DNA of 64,000 nucleotides from Alistipes sp. dk3624 (lineage in GTDB: Bacteria > Bacteroidota > Bacteroidia > Bacteroidales > Rikenellaceae): contig NZ_CP045651.1 in assembly GCF_009557455.1 (NCBI RefSeq), positions 1,240,001 to 1,304,000 of the forward strand, read 5' to 3'. The position numbers were made by a program, and so were the translations under genes. Every line of letters begins with the position of its first letter. The stretch's first letter is position 1. The notes under the pieces were generated by a model. It was not told where the DNA came from and did not search any database. It saw only the letters and a program-made list of their open reading frames with translations. Shown piece after piece: positions 1 to 7,486 of this stretch.

Positions 1-540
1 GTGCTTCGGATCGAACAGCATCGCCGTGCACAGGCAGTTCTTACGTCCCTTGCTCTGCAGGATCGAATAGTTCACGCAACTCTCGCATCCTTTCCAGAAC
101 TGGTCGTCGTCGGTCAGCTCGGAATAAATGACAGGGCGGTAACCCAACTCGGAATTGATCTTCATCACGGCCATGCCGGTGGTCAACCCGAAAAGCTTCG
201 CTCCCGGAAACATCTTCAGCGAGAGGAAAAACGTCTTGGTCTTGATCGCCTTGGCCAACCCCAGCTTTCGGAACTTCGGGTTGATAATCAATCCCGAATT
301 GGCCACATAGTCGCCGTGTCCCCACGATTCGATGTAGCTGAAACCGGCCCATGTCCCGTCTTTATGGAATGCGATCACCGCTTTCCCCTGACGCATTTTG
401 TTCGAAACGTATTCGGCCGTACGTTTGGCGATACCCGTTCCGCGGGCTTTGGCGGATTCGGCCATCTCGTCACAGATAGTCTGTGCAAACTGAGTGTGTT
501 CCTCAGTGGCTACCAACACATTAAAATCATCAATTGTCAT
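1..540 (-). CDS. GNAT-family N-acetyltransferase, 3' end outside window
   Basis: The reading frame starts at an ATG whose complement is 538-540 and runs open for 180 codons to the window edge, so the C-terminus is missing. The protein starts MTIDDFNVLVATEEHTQFAQ and contains RGTGIAKR, an acetyl-CoA-loop-like segment, then GFSYIESWGHGDYVANSGLI and FGLTTGMAVMKINSELGY, an arrangement I recognise from the acetyltransferase gene that precedes argG in Bacteroides arginine clusters. It probably acylates an amino-acid-like substrate, perhaps glutamate at the first step of arginine synthesis, but that role is inference from remembered context; argG would lie to the left, off the window. A cysteine-rich stretch near the end (GCESCVNY) is visible. 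Confidence 0.75.
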   Translation of the reverse strand, partial: MTIDDFNVLVATEEHTQFAQTICDEMAESAKARGTGIAKRTAEYVSNKMRQGKAVIAFHKDGTWAGFSYIESWGHGDYVANSGLIINPKFRKLGLAKAIKTKTFFLSLKMFPGAKLFGLTTGMAVMKINSELGYRPVIYSELTDDDQFWKGCESCVNYSILQSKGRKNCLCTAMLFDPKH

Positions 541-614
541 TTCTACCAGCAAAAAAATTTAAACGCCAGAAAACGACGGATCTTCCGCCGCGTTGATTAT
601 ACAAATACAATTTG

Positions 615-622
615 CAAAAGTA
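615..622 (-). promoter_or_regulatory. -7 promoter box for the GNAT gene
   Basis: The plus strand reads CAAAAGTA, which is TACTTTTG on the minus strand and matches the Bacteroidota -7 consensus TAnnTTTG. It lies about 75 bases upstream of the start codon. No clear -33 TTTG is seen. Confidence 0.45.
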
Positions 623-937
623 TTAAAAAAAGATCAGATAAGTATGAAAAATGCCGCTAAATTATTTTTTAAAATTTCCCCGAATACCATGAACCCCACC
701 TACCCGGGAACCGGTCGCGATCCCCGATAGGAGGATTACGCTTCATTTATATAATATACTATTGTCAAAAATACAATAATAAATAAAATCCATCCCGGAT
801 ACCGGAAATAAAAATACAATATTTTATTAAAAAATTACCGCTATTACACTGTTTTATTGCGAAACATTGCATACATTTGTTGCGCAATTCGAACACACTG
901 GCAAACCAACACTCATTAATCGACTTAAAAAAATATT
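623..937. other. AT-rich divergent intergenic region with a promoter for the fimbrillin-like gene
   Basis: This stretch separates two divergent genes and holds no convincing coding frame. A TACATTTG box at 872-879 matches TAnnTTTG and lies about 58 bases before the ATG at 938, so it is the best promoter candidate for the plus-strand gene. The -33 region is not a clear match. Confidence 0.5.
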
Positions 938-1873
938 ATGAAAAAAATGTTATTCATTTCGGCACTGGCTGCAACGGCTTTGCTGAGCTGCTCGAAATCA
1001 TCCGACGATTCCGATAACAGAAAAGGAAATCTTTCCGACGATCCGATTCCGGTCCGATTCAGCCAAAGTATCGAGGCGGTCGTCAACCAAACTCCCGAAG
1101 CGGACAGCAAAGCAGTTGTCGACAACAAGTTCAACAACGAAGATTTTGTAGCGTATGCCGTAGAACACACCGGAACGCTTACCTGGAAGGCCGCTAACTT
1201 CATGGACGGGATCACGCTGAGCGCCGACGGAAGCGGAGCCATAACGTACAAAACCGCTTCGGAAATGAAATACTATTCGAATGCGGCCGATGCGCAGTAC
1301 CAGTTCTACGCGATCCATCCCTCGACGCTTACGATCGCCCCGGCAGAAGCAGGCAAAGCCCCTGTCGTCACCGTTCCGGCGGGAACGGACCTGCTGGTCG
1401 CTTCCGCAGCGTCAACCAAAAGCCAAAACGCGGTTGAACTTCCGTTCGTGCACAAAATGGCCCAGCTCGTTATCCACATCGAAACGGAACGTGTTCCGAA
1501 TCCCGAACTGAAAATCAATTCCGTCACGGTTTCGGTACAGACCGAAGGCACGCTTTCGCTCGGCGGGGAAGTACAGCCGGACGGTTCGGCCGCCGAAAAA
1601 GATTTCGTGACTTCGCCGCTGACCATAAACACGGCTACTACCACTGCGGTCGGAAATCCGCTTATTCTCCCGGCACAGAACATTTCAACGGTCAACATAA
1701 AGATCGGCGACCAAGTCTCAGCAACGGCCGTTTCAATTTCGCCCGCAGTAACGCTCGAAGCAGGGAAAACCTCTACCATTACACTGAAGATCAAAGATCA
1801 GGATATCTCTTTTAGCCACTCCATCACCGATTGGGTCGATGGAAACAATGGATCGGGAAATGTTCCCATGTAA
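938..1873 (+). CDS. Fimbrillin-family (Mfa-like) lipoprotein
   Basis: A 311-residue secreted lipoprotein. The N-terminus is MKKMLFISALAATALLSCSK, a signal peptide ending in an LLSC lipobox with the acylated Cys at residue 18. The body looks like a fimbrillin/Mfa_like_1 beta-sandwich: an early RFSQSIEA strand, then KAVVDNKFNNEDFVAYAV, DAQYQFYAIHP, a core-facing VELPFVHKMAQLVIHIE, and a late region ending in SHSITDWVDG. Such proteins form or anchor short fimbriae in Bacteroidales, or act as surface adhesins. It stands alone, with its own promoter and a strong terminator right after it, so it is not in an obvious fimbrial operon. The family call is from pattern recognition; the partner fimbrial subunits are not in the window. 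Confidence 0.75.
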   Translation: MKKMLFISALAATALLSCSKSSDDSDNRKGNLSDDPIPVRFSQSIEAVVNQTPEADSKAVVDNKFNNEDFVAYAVEHTGTLTWKAANFMDGITLSADGSGAITYKTASEMKYYSNAADAQYQFYAIHPSTLTIAPAEAGKAPVVTVPAGTDLLVASAASTKSQNAVELPFVHKMAQLVIHIETERVPNPELKINSVTVSVQTEGTLSLGGEVQPDGSAAEKDFVTSPLTINTATTTAVGNPLILPAQNISTVNIKIGDQVSATAVSISPAVTLEAGKTSTITLKIKDQDISFSHSITDWVDGNNGSGNVPM

Positions 1874-1913
1874 ACAGCGATAAGCCGTTCTCACGGATCG
1901 AACCAAGCAACCG

Positions 1914-1953
1914 AAAAAACAGCGGAAACAGGTATCTGTTTCCGCTGTTTTTT
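1914..1953 (+). terminator. Rho-independent terminator after the fimbrillin-like gene
   Basis: Perfect 11-bp stem AGCGGAAACAG (1921-1931), loop GTAT, complementary arm 1936-1946, then GTTTTTT. The A-run on the left pairs with the T-run, so it could work in both directions. Confidence 0.9.
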
Positions 1954-2025
1954 CCTAATATTTGTTATAAACCGACGGTAAAACGATATGAGCCGCAAAC
2001 CAGCTAAAAAAAATTTCTGAAACGC

Positions 2026-2422
2026 ATGGGCATGCTAATCGGCCTAAGCGCGGCGGCGGCATGTGCCGGGCGACGTTCAACGGATCGTTCCTGGACACGA
2101 AAACCCATGCGCTGTTCCATACTCCAACAAAGAAAACGAACCGTCGATCACGCTGCTGTACGACAAAGAGCGACAAGAATCCTACCCGATCGACCTGCTC
2201 AAAAGCAAAAATCCGTTTGCCTTTCAATTAATTATGACGGTACAGCGGCCGGGATCGACCTGGGACGACCGGGTGATCGTCGACCTTCAATCGCACCTGT
2301 TCTATTACGGCGACACTCCGGTCAACCGGAACATAATCCCGGAGAAAATGATGGAAGGCTACTCCGAAGACAGCAATCCCGTGCTGATGCTCGTTACGCT
2401 CAAAAGTCCCGAACAGAAATAA
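2026..2422 (+). pseudogene. Probable decayed small lipoprotein gene (frameshifted start)
   Basis: The signal-like segment MGMLIGLSAAAACAG, preceded in the same frame by codons for KKFLKR, reads in the frame of 2026 and looks like a lipoprotein signal with Cys in AAAC. The downstream part, which is the only long open frame (GTG at 2063 to stop at 2420-2422), reads NEPSITLLYDKERQ, DDRVIVDLQSHLFYYGDTPV and ends in VLMLVTLKSPEQK; this looks like real protein and lies in a different frame. Between about 2064 and 2140 the third frame also gives plausible protein (TFNGSFLDTKTHALFH). The simplest reading is one short lipoprotein gene broken by two small indels. I do not recognise the family. If GTG 2063 is a true start the product would be a 119-residue cytoplasmic protein. 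Confidence 0.45.
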
Positions 2423-2438
2423 TCGTTGCCGCAAACGA

Positions 2439-2468
2439 AACCGGGAGCCTCCGAAGGGGCTCCCGGTT
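2439..2468. terminator. Stem-loop between convergent genes
   Basis: Perfect 11-bp stem AACCGGGAGCC / GGCTCCCGGTT around the loop TCCGAAGG, between the stop at 2422 and the end of the convergent rubrerythrin gene. No long T-run follows, so termination is likely but not certain. Confidence 0.55.
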
Positions 2469-2486
2469 CGCCTATTACCGAAACTG

Positions 2487-3068
2487 TTAATATTTGTCGC
2501 AGCGAATTTCGAAAAACGCCTGCGGATGCAGGCAGACGGGACACTTTTTCGGAGCCTCCTTGCCGACATGGATATGGCCGCACTCCAGACAGCGCCATAC
2601 GATCTCCTCCTCCTTATGGAAAATCCGGTCGGCCTCGAGGGTTTCGTACAAGCCGCGGAAACGTTCTTCGTGGGTTTTCTCGATCTCGGCGATCTGGTAG
2701 AAGCGCATCGCGATCTCACGAAATCCTTCGGCCTCGGCCACCTTGCCGAAACCGGGATACAGATCCATCCACTCGTCGTATTCGCCCTGGCGCGCCTCTT
2801 CGAGGTTTTGCAGCGTCGTGCCGATGATCCCGGCCGGATACGATGCCGTGATCTCGACCATGCCTCCTTTCAGGAACTCGAAATAAATCTTGGAATGCCT
2901 CAATTCGTTGTGTACGGTCTCTTCGAAAAAGTCGGCGATTTTTTCATAACCGTCCTTGCGGGCCTGTTTCGCATACATGCGGTAACGGTTGGCGGCCTGC
3001 GACTCCCCGGCGAACGCCTTCAGCAGGTTCTGTTCGGTCAGACTGCCGATCAAATCTCTTTTTTCCAT
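2487..3068 (-). CDS. rbr: Rubrerythrin
   Basis: A 193-residue non-haem iron peroxidase that reduces hydrogen peroxide in the cytoplasm of anaerobes. The N-terminal ferritin-like four-helix part carries [12 protein letters not shown] and [19 protein letters not shown], then a second ligand set at [17 protein letters not shown], together supplying the Glu/His di-iron ligands. The C-terminal rubredoxin domain has two CxxC pairs, CLECGH and CPVC, separated by 12 residues. Length is normal for the family. It is divergent from sodB with about 120 bases between start codons, so peroxide and superoxide defence genes share one regulatory gap. Confidence 0.97.
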   Translation of the reverse strand: MEKRDLIGSLTEQNLLKAFAGESQAANRYRMYAKQARKDGYEKIADFFEETVHNELRHSKIYFEFLKGGMVEITASYPAGIIGTTLQNLEEARQGEYDEWMDLYPGFGKVAEAEGFREIAMRFYQIAEIEKTHEERFRGLYETLEADRIFHKEEEIVWRCLECGHIHVGKEAPKKCPVCLHPQAFFEIRCDKY

Positions 3069-3100
3069 AATTCGGTCAATTAATAATTATTAAACGGGTG

Positions 3101-3135
3101 TTTGCTATATGGTATTAAATTTGTTATTATCTTTG
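3101..3135 (+). promoter_or_regulatory. Promoter of sodB
   Basis: TTTG at 3101-3104 and TATCTTTG at 3128-3135 match the -33 and -7 boxes, with a 23-base spacer, slightly long. A second -7-like box, TAAATTTG, lies at 3116-3123. Transcription would begin near 3142, which excludes the first in-frame ATG at 3109 as start of sodB. Confidence 0.6.
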
Positions 3136-3186
3136 GTACAATCAATTTATACAATCACAATGTCAATCATCAATACTTTATTACTT

Positions 3187-3771
3187 ATGGTACATGTACT
3201 GCCCCAGCTCCCCTACGCGGCGGATGCGCTTGCTCCGAAGATGAGCAAAGAAACCATCGAATATCATTACGGAAAACATCATCAGGCTTATGTCAACAAC
3301 CTGAACAACCTGATCCCGGGCACTCCGTACGAGAACATGCCGCTCGAGGAGATCATCGTCAAAGCCGAAAGCGGCCCGATCTACAACAACGCCGCACAAG
3401 TGTGGAACCATACGTTCTTCTTCTTCACACTCTCACCTACTCCAAAATCGATGCCAAGCGGCAAACTGGCCGAAGCGATCAATCGTGATTTCGGTTCTTT
3501 TGATGCTTTTAAAGAGCAATTTACGAAAGCGGCGGCCGGGCTGTTCGGCTCGGGATGGACATGGCTGGCGGCCGACGACAACGGCAAACTGTCGATCGTG
3601 TCGGAATCGAACGCAGGCAATCCGCTGCGCAAGGGGCTGCATCCGCTGCTGACCGTCGACGTGTGGGAACACGCCTACTACATCGATTACCGCAACGTGC
3701 GGCCCGATTATCTGAAAAATTTCTGGGAACTGGTCGACTGGAACACCGTCGAAAAACGATACGAAAAATAA
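3187..3771 (+). CDS. sodB: Superoxide dismutase (Fe/Mn family)
   Basis: A 194-residue enzyme that converts superoxide to peroxide and oxygen. The start at 3187 gives MVHVLPQLPYAADALAP, matching the usual family N-terminus; the frame is also open upstream (ATG at 3163 and 3109), but the promoter position and family length favour 3187. Metal ligands are visible: His in YHYGKHHQAYVNN, His in WNHTFFF, and Asp and His in DVWEHAYYIDY. The GSGWTWLA segment is characteristic. It is monocistronic with a strong terminator and lies divergent to rubrerythrin. Fe versus Mn cannot be decided with certainty; FeSOD or a cambialistic enzyme is usual in Bacteroidales. Confidence 0.96.
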   Translation: MVHVLPQLPYAADALAPKMSKETIEYHYGKHHQAYVNNLNNLIPGTPYENMPLEEIIVKAESGPIYNNAAQVWNHTFFFFTLSPTPKSMPSGKLAEAINRDFGSFDAFKEQFTKAAAGLFGSGWTWLAADDNGKLSIVSESNAGNPLRKGLHPLLTVDVWEHAYYIDYRNVRPDYLKNFWELVDWNTVEKRYEK

Positions 3772-3797
3772 ATCCGCCCCGTGCGGGACATTCGCCG

Positions 3798-3832
3798 AAA
3801 AGGCCGGATGCAATGTCGCATCCGGCCTTTTT
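3798..3832 (+). terminator. Terminator after sodB
   Basis: Perfect stem AAAAGGCCGGATGC / GCATCCGGCCTTTT with loop AATGTC; the T-rich arm ends in TTTTT. Because the left arm begins with A's it may also serve the convergent channel gene. Confidence 0.92.
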
Positions 3833-3912
3833 GTTCGATCTGCCTCCGGGCGTTTCGCCCGACGCGGCAAGCGGCTGCACTTTCCCGGAAATACGCCCCG
3901 GCAACCCCGCCG

Positions 3913-5178
3913 CTAAATTTCTCCTTTCAGATCCCGCACATCGCTGCCTGCGGGGTTCTGAAATACCCGCAAGCCGAATTCCGGGATAACCGCCAGCACA
4001 TGGTCGAACACATCGGCCTGTACTTTTTCGTAAACCGTCCACTCGGTCACTTTCGAAAAGAAATAGAGTTCGACGGGCAATCCCTTCTCGGTCGGCTGCA
4101 ACTGGCGCACCATCAGCATCATCTCCTGGTTGATTCCGGCAAGGCTGCGCAGGTAGCGTTCCAGATAAGCGCGGAACACGCCCAGATTCGTCTGGTGCAG
4201 ACCGTTGACCGGTTCCGGATCGTTCTCCACCCCGGCTTGCTCGTTGCTCTCGGCGATCAGGCGTTCCGTTTCGTCGATGTAATCCTTCAACAACCGGATT
4301 TTCCGAAAGCGGTCGAGCATCTCCGGCGTACAGAAACGAACGCTGTTCATGTCGATATTGACCGACCGCATCACGCGCCGTCCGCCCGAATCCTGCATCG
4401 GGCGCCAGTTCTGGAACGAGTCGCTGATCAGCAGGTACGGCGGCACGGTGACGATCGTATTGTCCCAGTTACGCACTTTCACCGTATTCAGCGTCACTTC
4501 GGTCACCCGGCCGTTGACGCCGTATTTCGACATCGAGATCCAGTCGCCCACATGCAGCATATCGTTTGCGGTCAACTGGATACCGGACACGAGTCCCATA
4601 ATGCTGTCCTTGAAGACCAACATCAAGATCGCTGCCGAAGCGCCCAGCCCGGCCAGCAGCCGCGCCGGCGACTTGTCGATCAGGATCGATATAATGAGTA
4701 TGATGCAAACGAAAAAGGCGATCACCTGTCCGGTCTGCATCAGTCCTTTCAGCGGTTTCCCCTGCAATTCCTCCTTCTGGTCGGCCACATCGTGCAGCGC
4801 TTTGAGAAAAGCGTTGACAAACCGCAACACCACGGCGATCACGTAGATCAGCAGCAGTTTCAGCACGAACGCCACCATGCCGGATTCCGGCGGAAAGGCC
4901 AGCGGCAACAGGAAATAGATCAACACCGGCGGCACGATGTGACACAGCCGCCGCAGCACCCGGTCTTCGAACAGGATATCGTCCCAGGTCGCCTTGGTGC
5001 GCGCGACGATCCGCTTGACCACCCGCAGCAACAACTGCCTGCAAACGAAGTCCGACACGAAAGCGATCGCCACGATAAAACCCAGCACCACCCAGCGGTC
5101 CCATACATCGGCCGTCTCCACGGAAAAACCCAGTTCCCGCAGCACCCCGTACATCCATTCGTCTACAACAGGCTCCAT
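3913..5178 (-). CDS. MscS-family mechanosensitive channel (YbdG-like)
   Basis: A 421-residue inner-membrane protein. Hydrophobic segments appear at about residues 28-48, 80-98, 100-118 and 150-168, followed by the pore-lining helix LLAGLGASAAILMLVFKDSI, the hallmark of MscS channels. After it come the beta domain (DWISMSKYGVNGRVTEVTLN, VRNWDNTIVTVPPYLLISDS) and a long C-terminal alpha/beta domain. Length and the insertion after the beta domain resemble E. coli YbdG (miniconductance channel) more than the 286-residue MscS. It would relieve turgor on osmotic downshock. It is followed closely on the same strand by nothing and preceded by ychF with 42 bases between them, so the two may be co-transcribed (ychF first). 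Confidence 0.93.
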   Translation of the reverse strand: MEPVVDEWMYGVLRELGFSVETADVWDRWVVLGFIVAIAFVSDFVCRQLLLRVVKRIVARTKATWDDILFEDRVLRRLCHIVPPVLIYFLLPLAFPPESGMVAFVLKLLLIYVIAVVLRFVNAFLKALHDVADQKEELQGKPLKGLMQTGQVIAFFVCIILIISILIDKSPARLLAGLGASAAILMLVFKDSIMGLVSGIQLTANDMLHVGDWISMSKYGVNGRVTEVTLNTVKVRNWDNTIVTVPPYLLISDSFQNWRPMQDSGGRRVMRSVNIDMNSVRFCTPEMLDRFRKIRLLKDYIDETERLIAESNEQAGVENDPEPVNGLHQTNLGVFRAYLERYLRSLAGINQEMMLMVRQLQPTEKGLPVELYFFSKVTEWTVYEKVQADVFDHVLAVIPEFGLRVFQNPAGSDVRDLKGEI

Positions 5179-5220
5179 AACAGTCTGTTTATAAATTCGT
5201 TCCGCAACAACGCCGTCCGC

Positions 5221-6318
5221 CTACACGTTGAACAGGAAATGCATGATATCGCCGTCCTGTACGACGTACTCCTTGCCTTCGATGGCGATCTTACCCGCCT
5301 CGCGGCACGCTTTTTCAGAACCGAGACGCACGTAATCGTCGTATTTGATCACCTCGGCGCGGATAAAGCCACGTTCGAAATCGGTGTGAATGATCCCGGC
5401 GGCCTGCGGCGCCTTCGTTCCTTTCGCATACGTCCAGGCGCGGGTTTCGTCCGGGCCGGTCGTAAAATAGGTTTCGAGATTCAACAGACTGTACGCCGCC
5501 CGGATCAACCGGTTGACGCCCGATTCTTTCAGTCCGACCTCCTCGAGAAACATCTGTCGCTCCTCGTAAGTATCCAATTCGGCGATATCGGCCTCGGTAG
5601 CGGCCGCTACGATCAGCAGTTCGGCATTCTCTTCGCGGATCGCGCCGCGTACCGCCTCTACATGAGCATTCCCGCCAACCGCGCTTTTTTCGTCCACGTT
5701 GCAGACATAGAGCACCGGCTTATCGGTCAGCAGATGCAAATCGTAGACCAGCTTGCGGTCTTCCTTGTCCAGTTCGACGGTGCGGGCGCTTTTGCCCTGC
5801 TCCAGCGCCGACTTGTAACGCGACAGGATGTCGAACAGCCGTTTGGCGCTCTTATCCCCGGTCGCAGCCTGCTTCTGCACTTTGGCAATGCGGCTCTCGA
5901 CCGTTTCGAGGTCTTTCAGTTGCAGCTCGGCGTCGATGATCTCCTTGTCGCGGACGGGATCGACGCTGCCGTCTACGTGCGTGATGTTGTCATCGTCGAA
6001 ACAGCGCAGCACATGAATGATAGCGTCCGTCTCGCGGATATTGGCCAGAAACTTATTGCCGAGACCCTCGCCCCGCGAAGCCCCTTTGACCAGCCCCGCG
6101 ATATCGACGATCTCGATGGTCGTAGGGATCGTCTTTTTCGGATTGTCGATCTTTACCAGGTTCACGATCCGCTCGTCGGGCACCGTAATCACGCCCACGT
6201 TAGGCTCGATCGTGCAAAAAGGAAAATTCGCCGATTGCGCTTTCGCATTCGACAGGCAGTTGAACAGGGTCGATTTGCCGACGTTCGGCAGCCCCACGAT
6301 TCCGCATTGTAAAGCCAT
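5221..6318 (-). CDS. ychF: Ribosome-binding ATPase YchF (OLA1 family)
   Basis: A 365-residue Obg-like P-loop NTPase. The G1 motif GLPNVGKST is at residues 8-16, switch/G3 is [10 protein letters not shown], and the usual GTP-specific NKxD is replaced by NVDE (in YVCNVDE), which explains ATP preference in this family. The C-terminal TGS domain follows ([34 protein letters not shown]). Length is typical. It binds ribosomes and is linked to oxidative stress. It is upstream of the MscS-like gene on the same strand. Confidence 0.97.
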   Translation of the reverse strand: MALQCGIVGLPNVGKSTLFNCLSNAKAQSANFPFCTIEPNVGVITVPDERIVNLVKIDNPKKTIPTTIEIVDIAGLVKGASRGEGLGNKFLANIRETDAIIHVLRCFDDDNITHVDGSVDPVRDKEIIDAELQLKDLETVESRIAKVQKQAATGDKSAKRLFDILSRYKSALEQGKSARTVELDKEDRKLVYDLHLLTDKPVLYVCNVDEKSAVGGNAHVEAVRGAIREENAELLIVAAATEADIAELDTYEERQMFLEEVGLKESGVNRLIRAAYSLLNLETYFTTGPDETRAWTYAKGTKAPQAAGIIHTDFERGFIRAEVIKYDDYVRLGSEKACREAGKIAIEGKEYVVQDGDIMHFLFNV

Positions 6319-6497
6319 CTATATTGTTTTTAATAATTTCGACAGAGTGACAAAGGTACAAAAATATGCAATTCGCCGCCCCACCTTCTCCGAAGAATTA
6401 TCCCCGCGACGACATCCCCGGGACGGCAATCCGGCGGATTCCGCGCCGGAGCGCCGCGATATTCCGGAAAAATCATTACTTTTTAGACAAAAAGAAC

Positions 6498-6505
6498 TAC
6501 TTTTG
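6498..6505 (+). promoter_or_regulatory. -7 promoter box of the GT32-like gene
   Basis: TACTTTTG matches TAnnTTTG and lies 18 bases before the ATG at 6524, giving a very short leader. Confidence 0.5.
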
Positions 6506-6523
6506 CACCATACCTGACAAATT

Positions 6524-7150
6524 ATGATACCGAAAATTATCCATTACTGCTGGTTCGGACGCGGTCCGATGCCGGAAGACAACCTGAAGTGCATCGAATC
6601 GTGGAAAAAATTCCTGCCCGACTACAAGCTGATGCTCTGGAACGAAGACAACTACGACGTAAACTCGATCAAGTTCACGCGGCAGGCCTACCAAAAAAAG
6701 AAATATGCGTTCGTCATTGACCCGGTCCGGCTGCAGTTATTGCGGGAGCACGGCGGCATCTGGCTGGATACCGATATCGAAATCATCAAAAACCTCGATC
6801 CGCTGCTGGAACTGCCCGCCTTCATGAGTTTCGAATCCGACACGCTGCTGCACACCGGGATCGTCGGCAGCGAGAAAGGAGCCGCATGGACCGACGAGTA
6901 CTGGAAATACATGAACAGGAAACCGTTCATCCGCTGGAACGGCCGGTTGAACAAAACCCCGAGCACGGTCATAATCTCGCGCATTCTGAAAAAGCGGGGC
7001 GTAAAACTGGACAACACGTTCCAGATTTACGACGACTCCCTGCACATCTTCCCGAAAGACTACTTCTGCCCGAAAGATTACAAAACCGGAAAAATCACGA
7101 TAACGGACAACACGTACTGCATCCACCACTTCGCCGGTTCGTGGAAGTAA
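6524..7150 (+). CDS. Glycosyltransferase, GT32-like (DXD sugar-binding)
   Basis: A 208-residue cytoplasmic glycosyltransferase. It opens with MIPKIIHYCWFGRGPMPED, a segment typical of the Gly_transf_sug (GT32) family, and carries the metal/nucleotide-sugar DXD motif in GGIWLDTDIEIIKNL at about residues 79-93. The end has HHFAGSWK, a conserved closing motif. Members add hexoses to capsular or lipopolysaccharide oligosaccharides. It is alone, with its own promoter, and is followed by a tRNA gene, so the glycan it serves is not evident here. Confidence 0.9.
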   Translation: MIPKIIHYCWFGRGPMPEDNLKCIESWKKFLPDYKLMLWNEDNYDVNSIKFTRQAYQKKKYAFVIDPVRLQLLREHGGIWLDTDIEIIKNLDPLLELPAFMSFESDTLLHTGIVGSEKGAAWTDEYWKYMNRKPFIRWNGRLNKTPSTVIISRILKKRGVKLDNTFQIYDDSLHIFPKDYFCPKDYKTGKITITDNTYCIHHFAGSWK

Positions 7151-7234
7151 TCCGGCCGGGAGGCAGAAACGGCGGTACGGAAACGGCCGCCGGAACGGGA
7201 TTCTGCAAATTTTAACACTTAATCGGCGTCAAGA

Positions 7235-7266
7235 TTTGTATTAAATCCGAAAATGTTGCATCTTTG
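7235..7266 (+). promoter_or_regulatory. Promoter of tRNA-Arg
   Basis: TTTG at 7235-7238, a 20-base spacer, then CATCTTTG at 7259-7266 (one mismatch to TAnnTTTG). The tRNA begins 19 bases downstream. Confidence 0.6.
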
Positions 7267-7284
7267 TGCTGCAATTCGAAGACC

Positions 7285-7356
7285 GCCCCTGTAGTTCAAT
7301 GGATAGAATGGCAGATTCCGGTTCTGGTGATATGGGTTCGATTCCCGTCGGGGGTA
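7285..7356 (+). tRNA. tRNA-Arg (anticodon CCG)
   Basis: A full cloverleaf can be drawn: acceptor GCCCCTG with CGGGGGT, anticodon stem CAGA/TCTG around loop TTCCGGT, and T-arm ATGGG-TTCGATT-CCCGT. Anticodon CCG reads CGG. CCA is not encoded. The discriminator is A at 7356. Confidence 0.93.
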
Positions 7357-7358
7357 CT

Positions 7359-7387
7359 AATAGCGTTGACAATCAACGCTATTTTTG
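7359..7387 (+). terminator. Terminator of tRNA-Arg
   Basis: Perfect 11-bp stem AATAGCGTTGA / TCAACGCTATT with a 3-base loop, followed by TTTG. It starts 3 bases after the tRNA. Confidence 0.85.
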
Positions 7388-7486
7388 TTTCCGAATACCG
7401 TACGCGGTACTTTCTGAAAGAGAAAGTGTTTTCTGAGATATCACATTCGCCTGCAAACTTCAAAATTTTCCAATTAACTTACGATA

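Noticed and set aside
1-660. Plus-strand open frame of 219 codons
   Set aside because: It is the shadow of the minus-strand acetyltransferase, and its protein has no family signature and poor composition.
938-1873. SusD-like function for the lipoprotein at 938
   Set aside because: It has no TPR helices and the strand pattern matches fimbrillins.
3781-6312. Very long plus-strand open frame of 843 codons
   Set aside because: It lies antisense to the MscS-like and YchF genes, is His- and Arg-rich, and its open state comes from the GC-biased codon use of the opposite strand.
7219-7235. Half of the LacI operator (ACTTAATCG) near tRNA-Arg
   Set aside because: The second half does not match the dyad, so it is probably chance.
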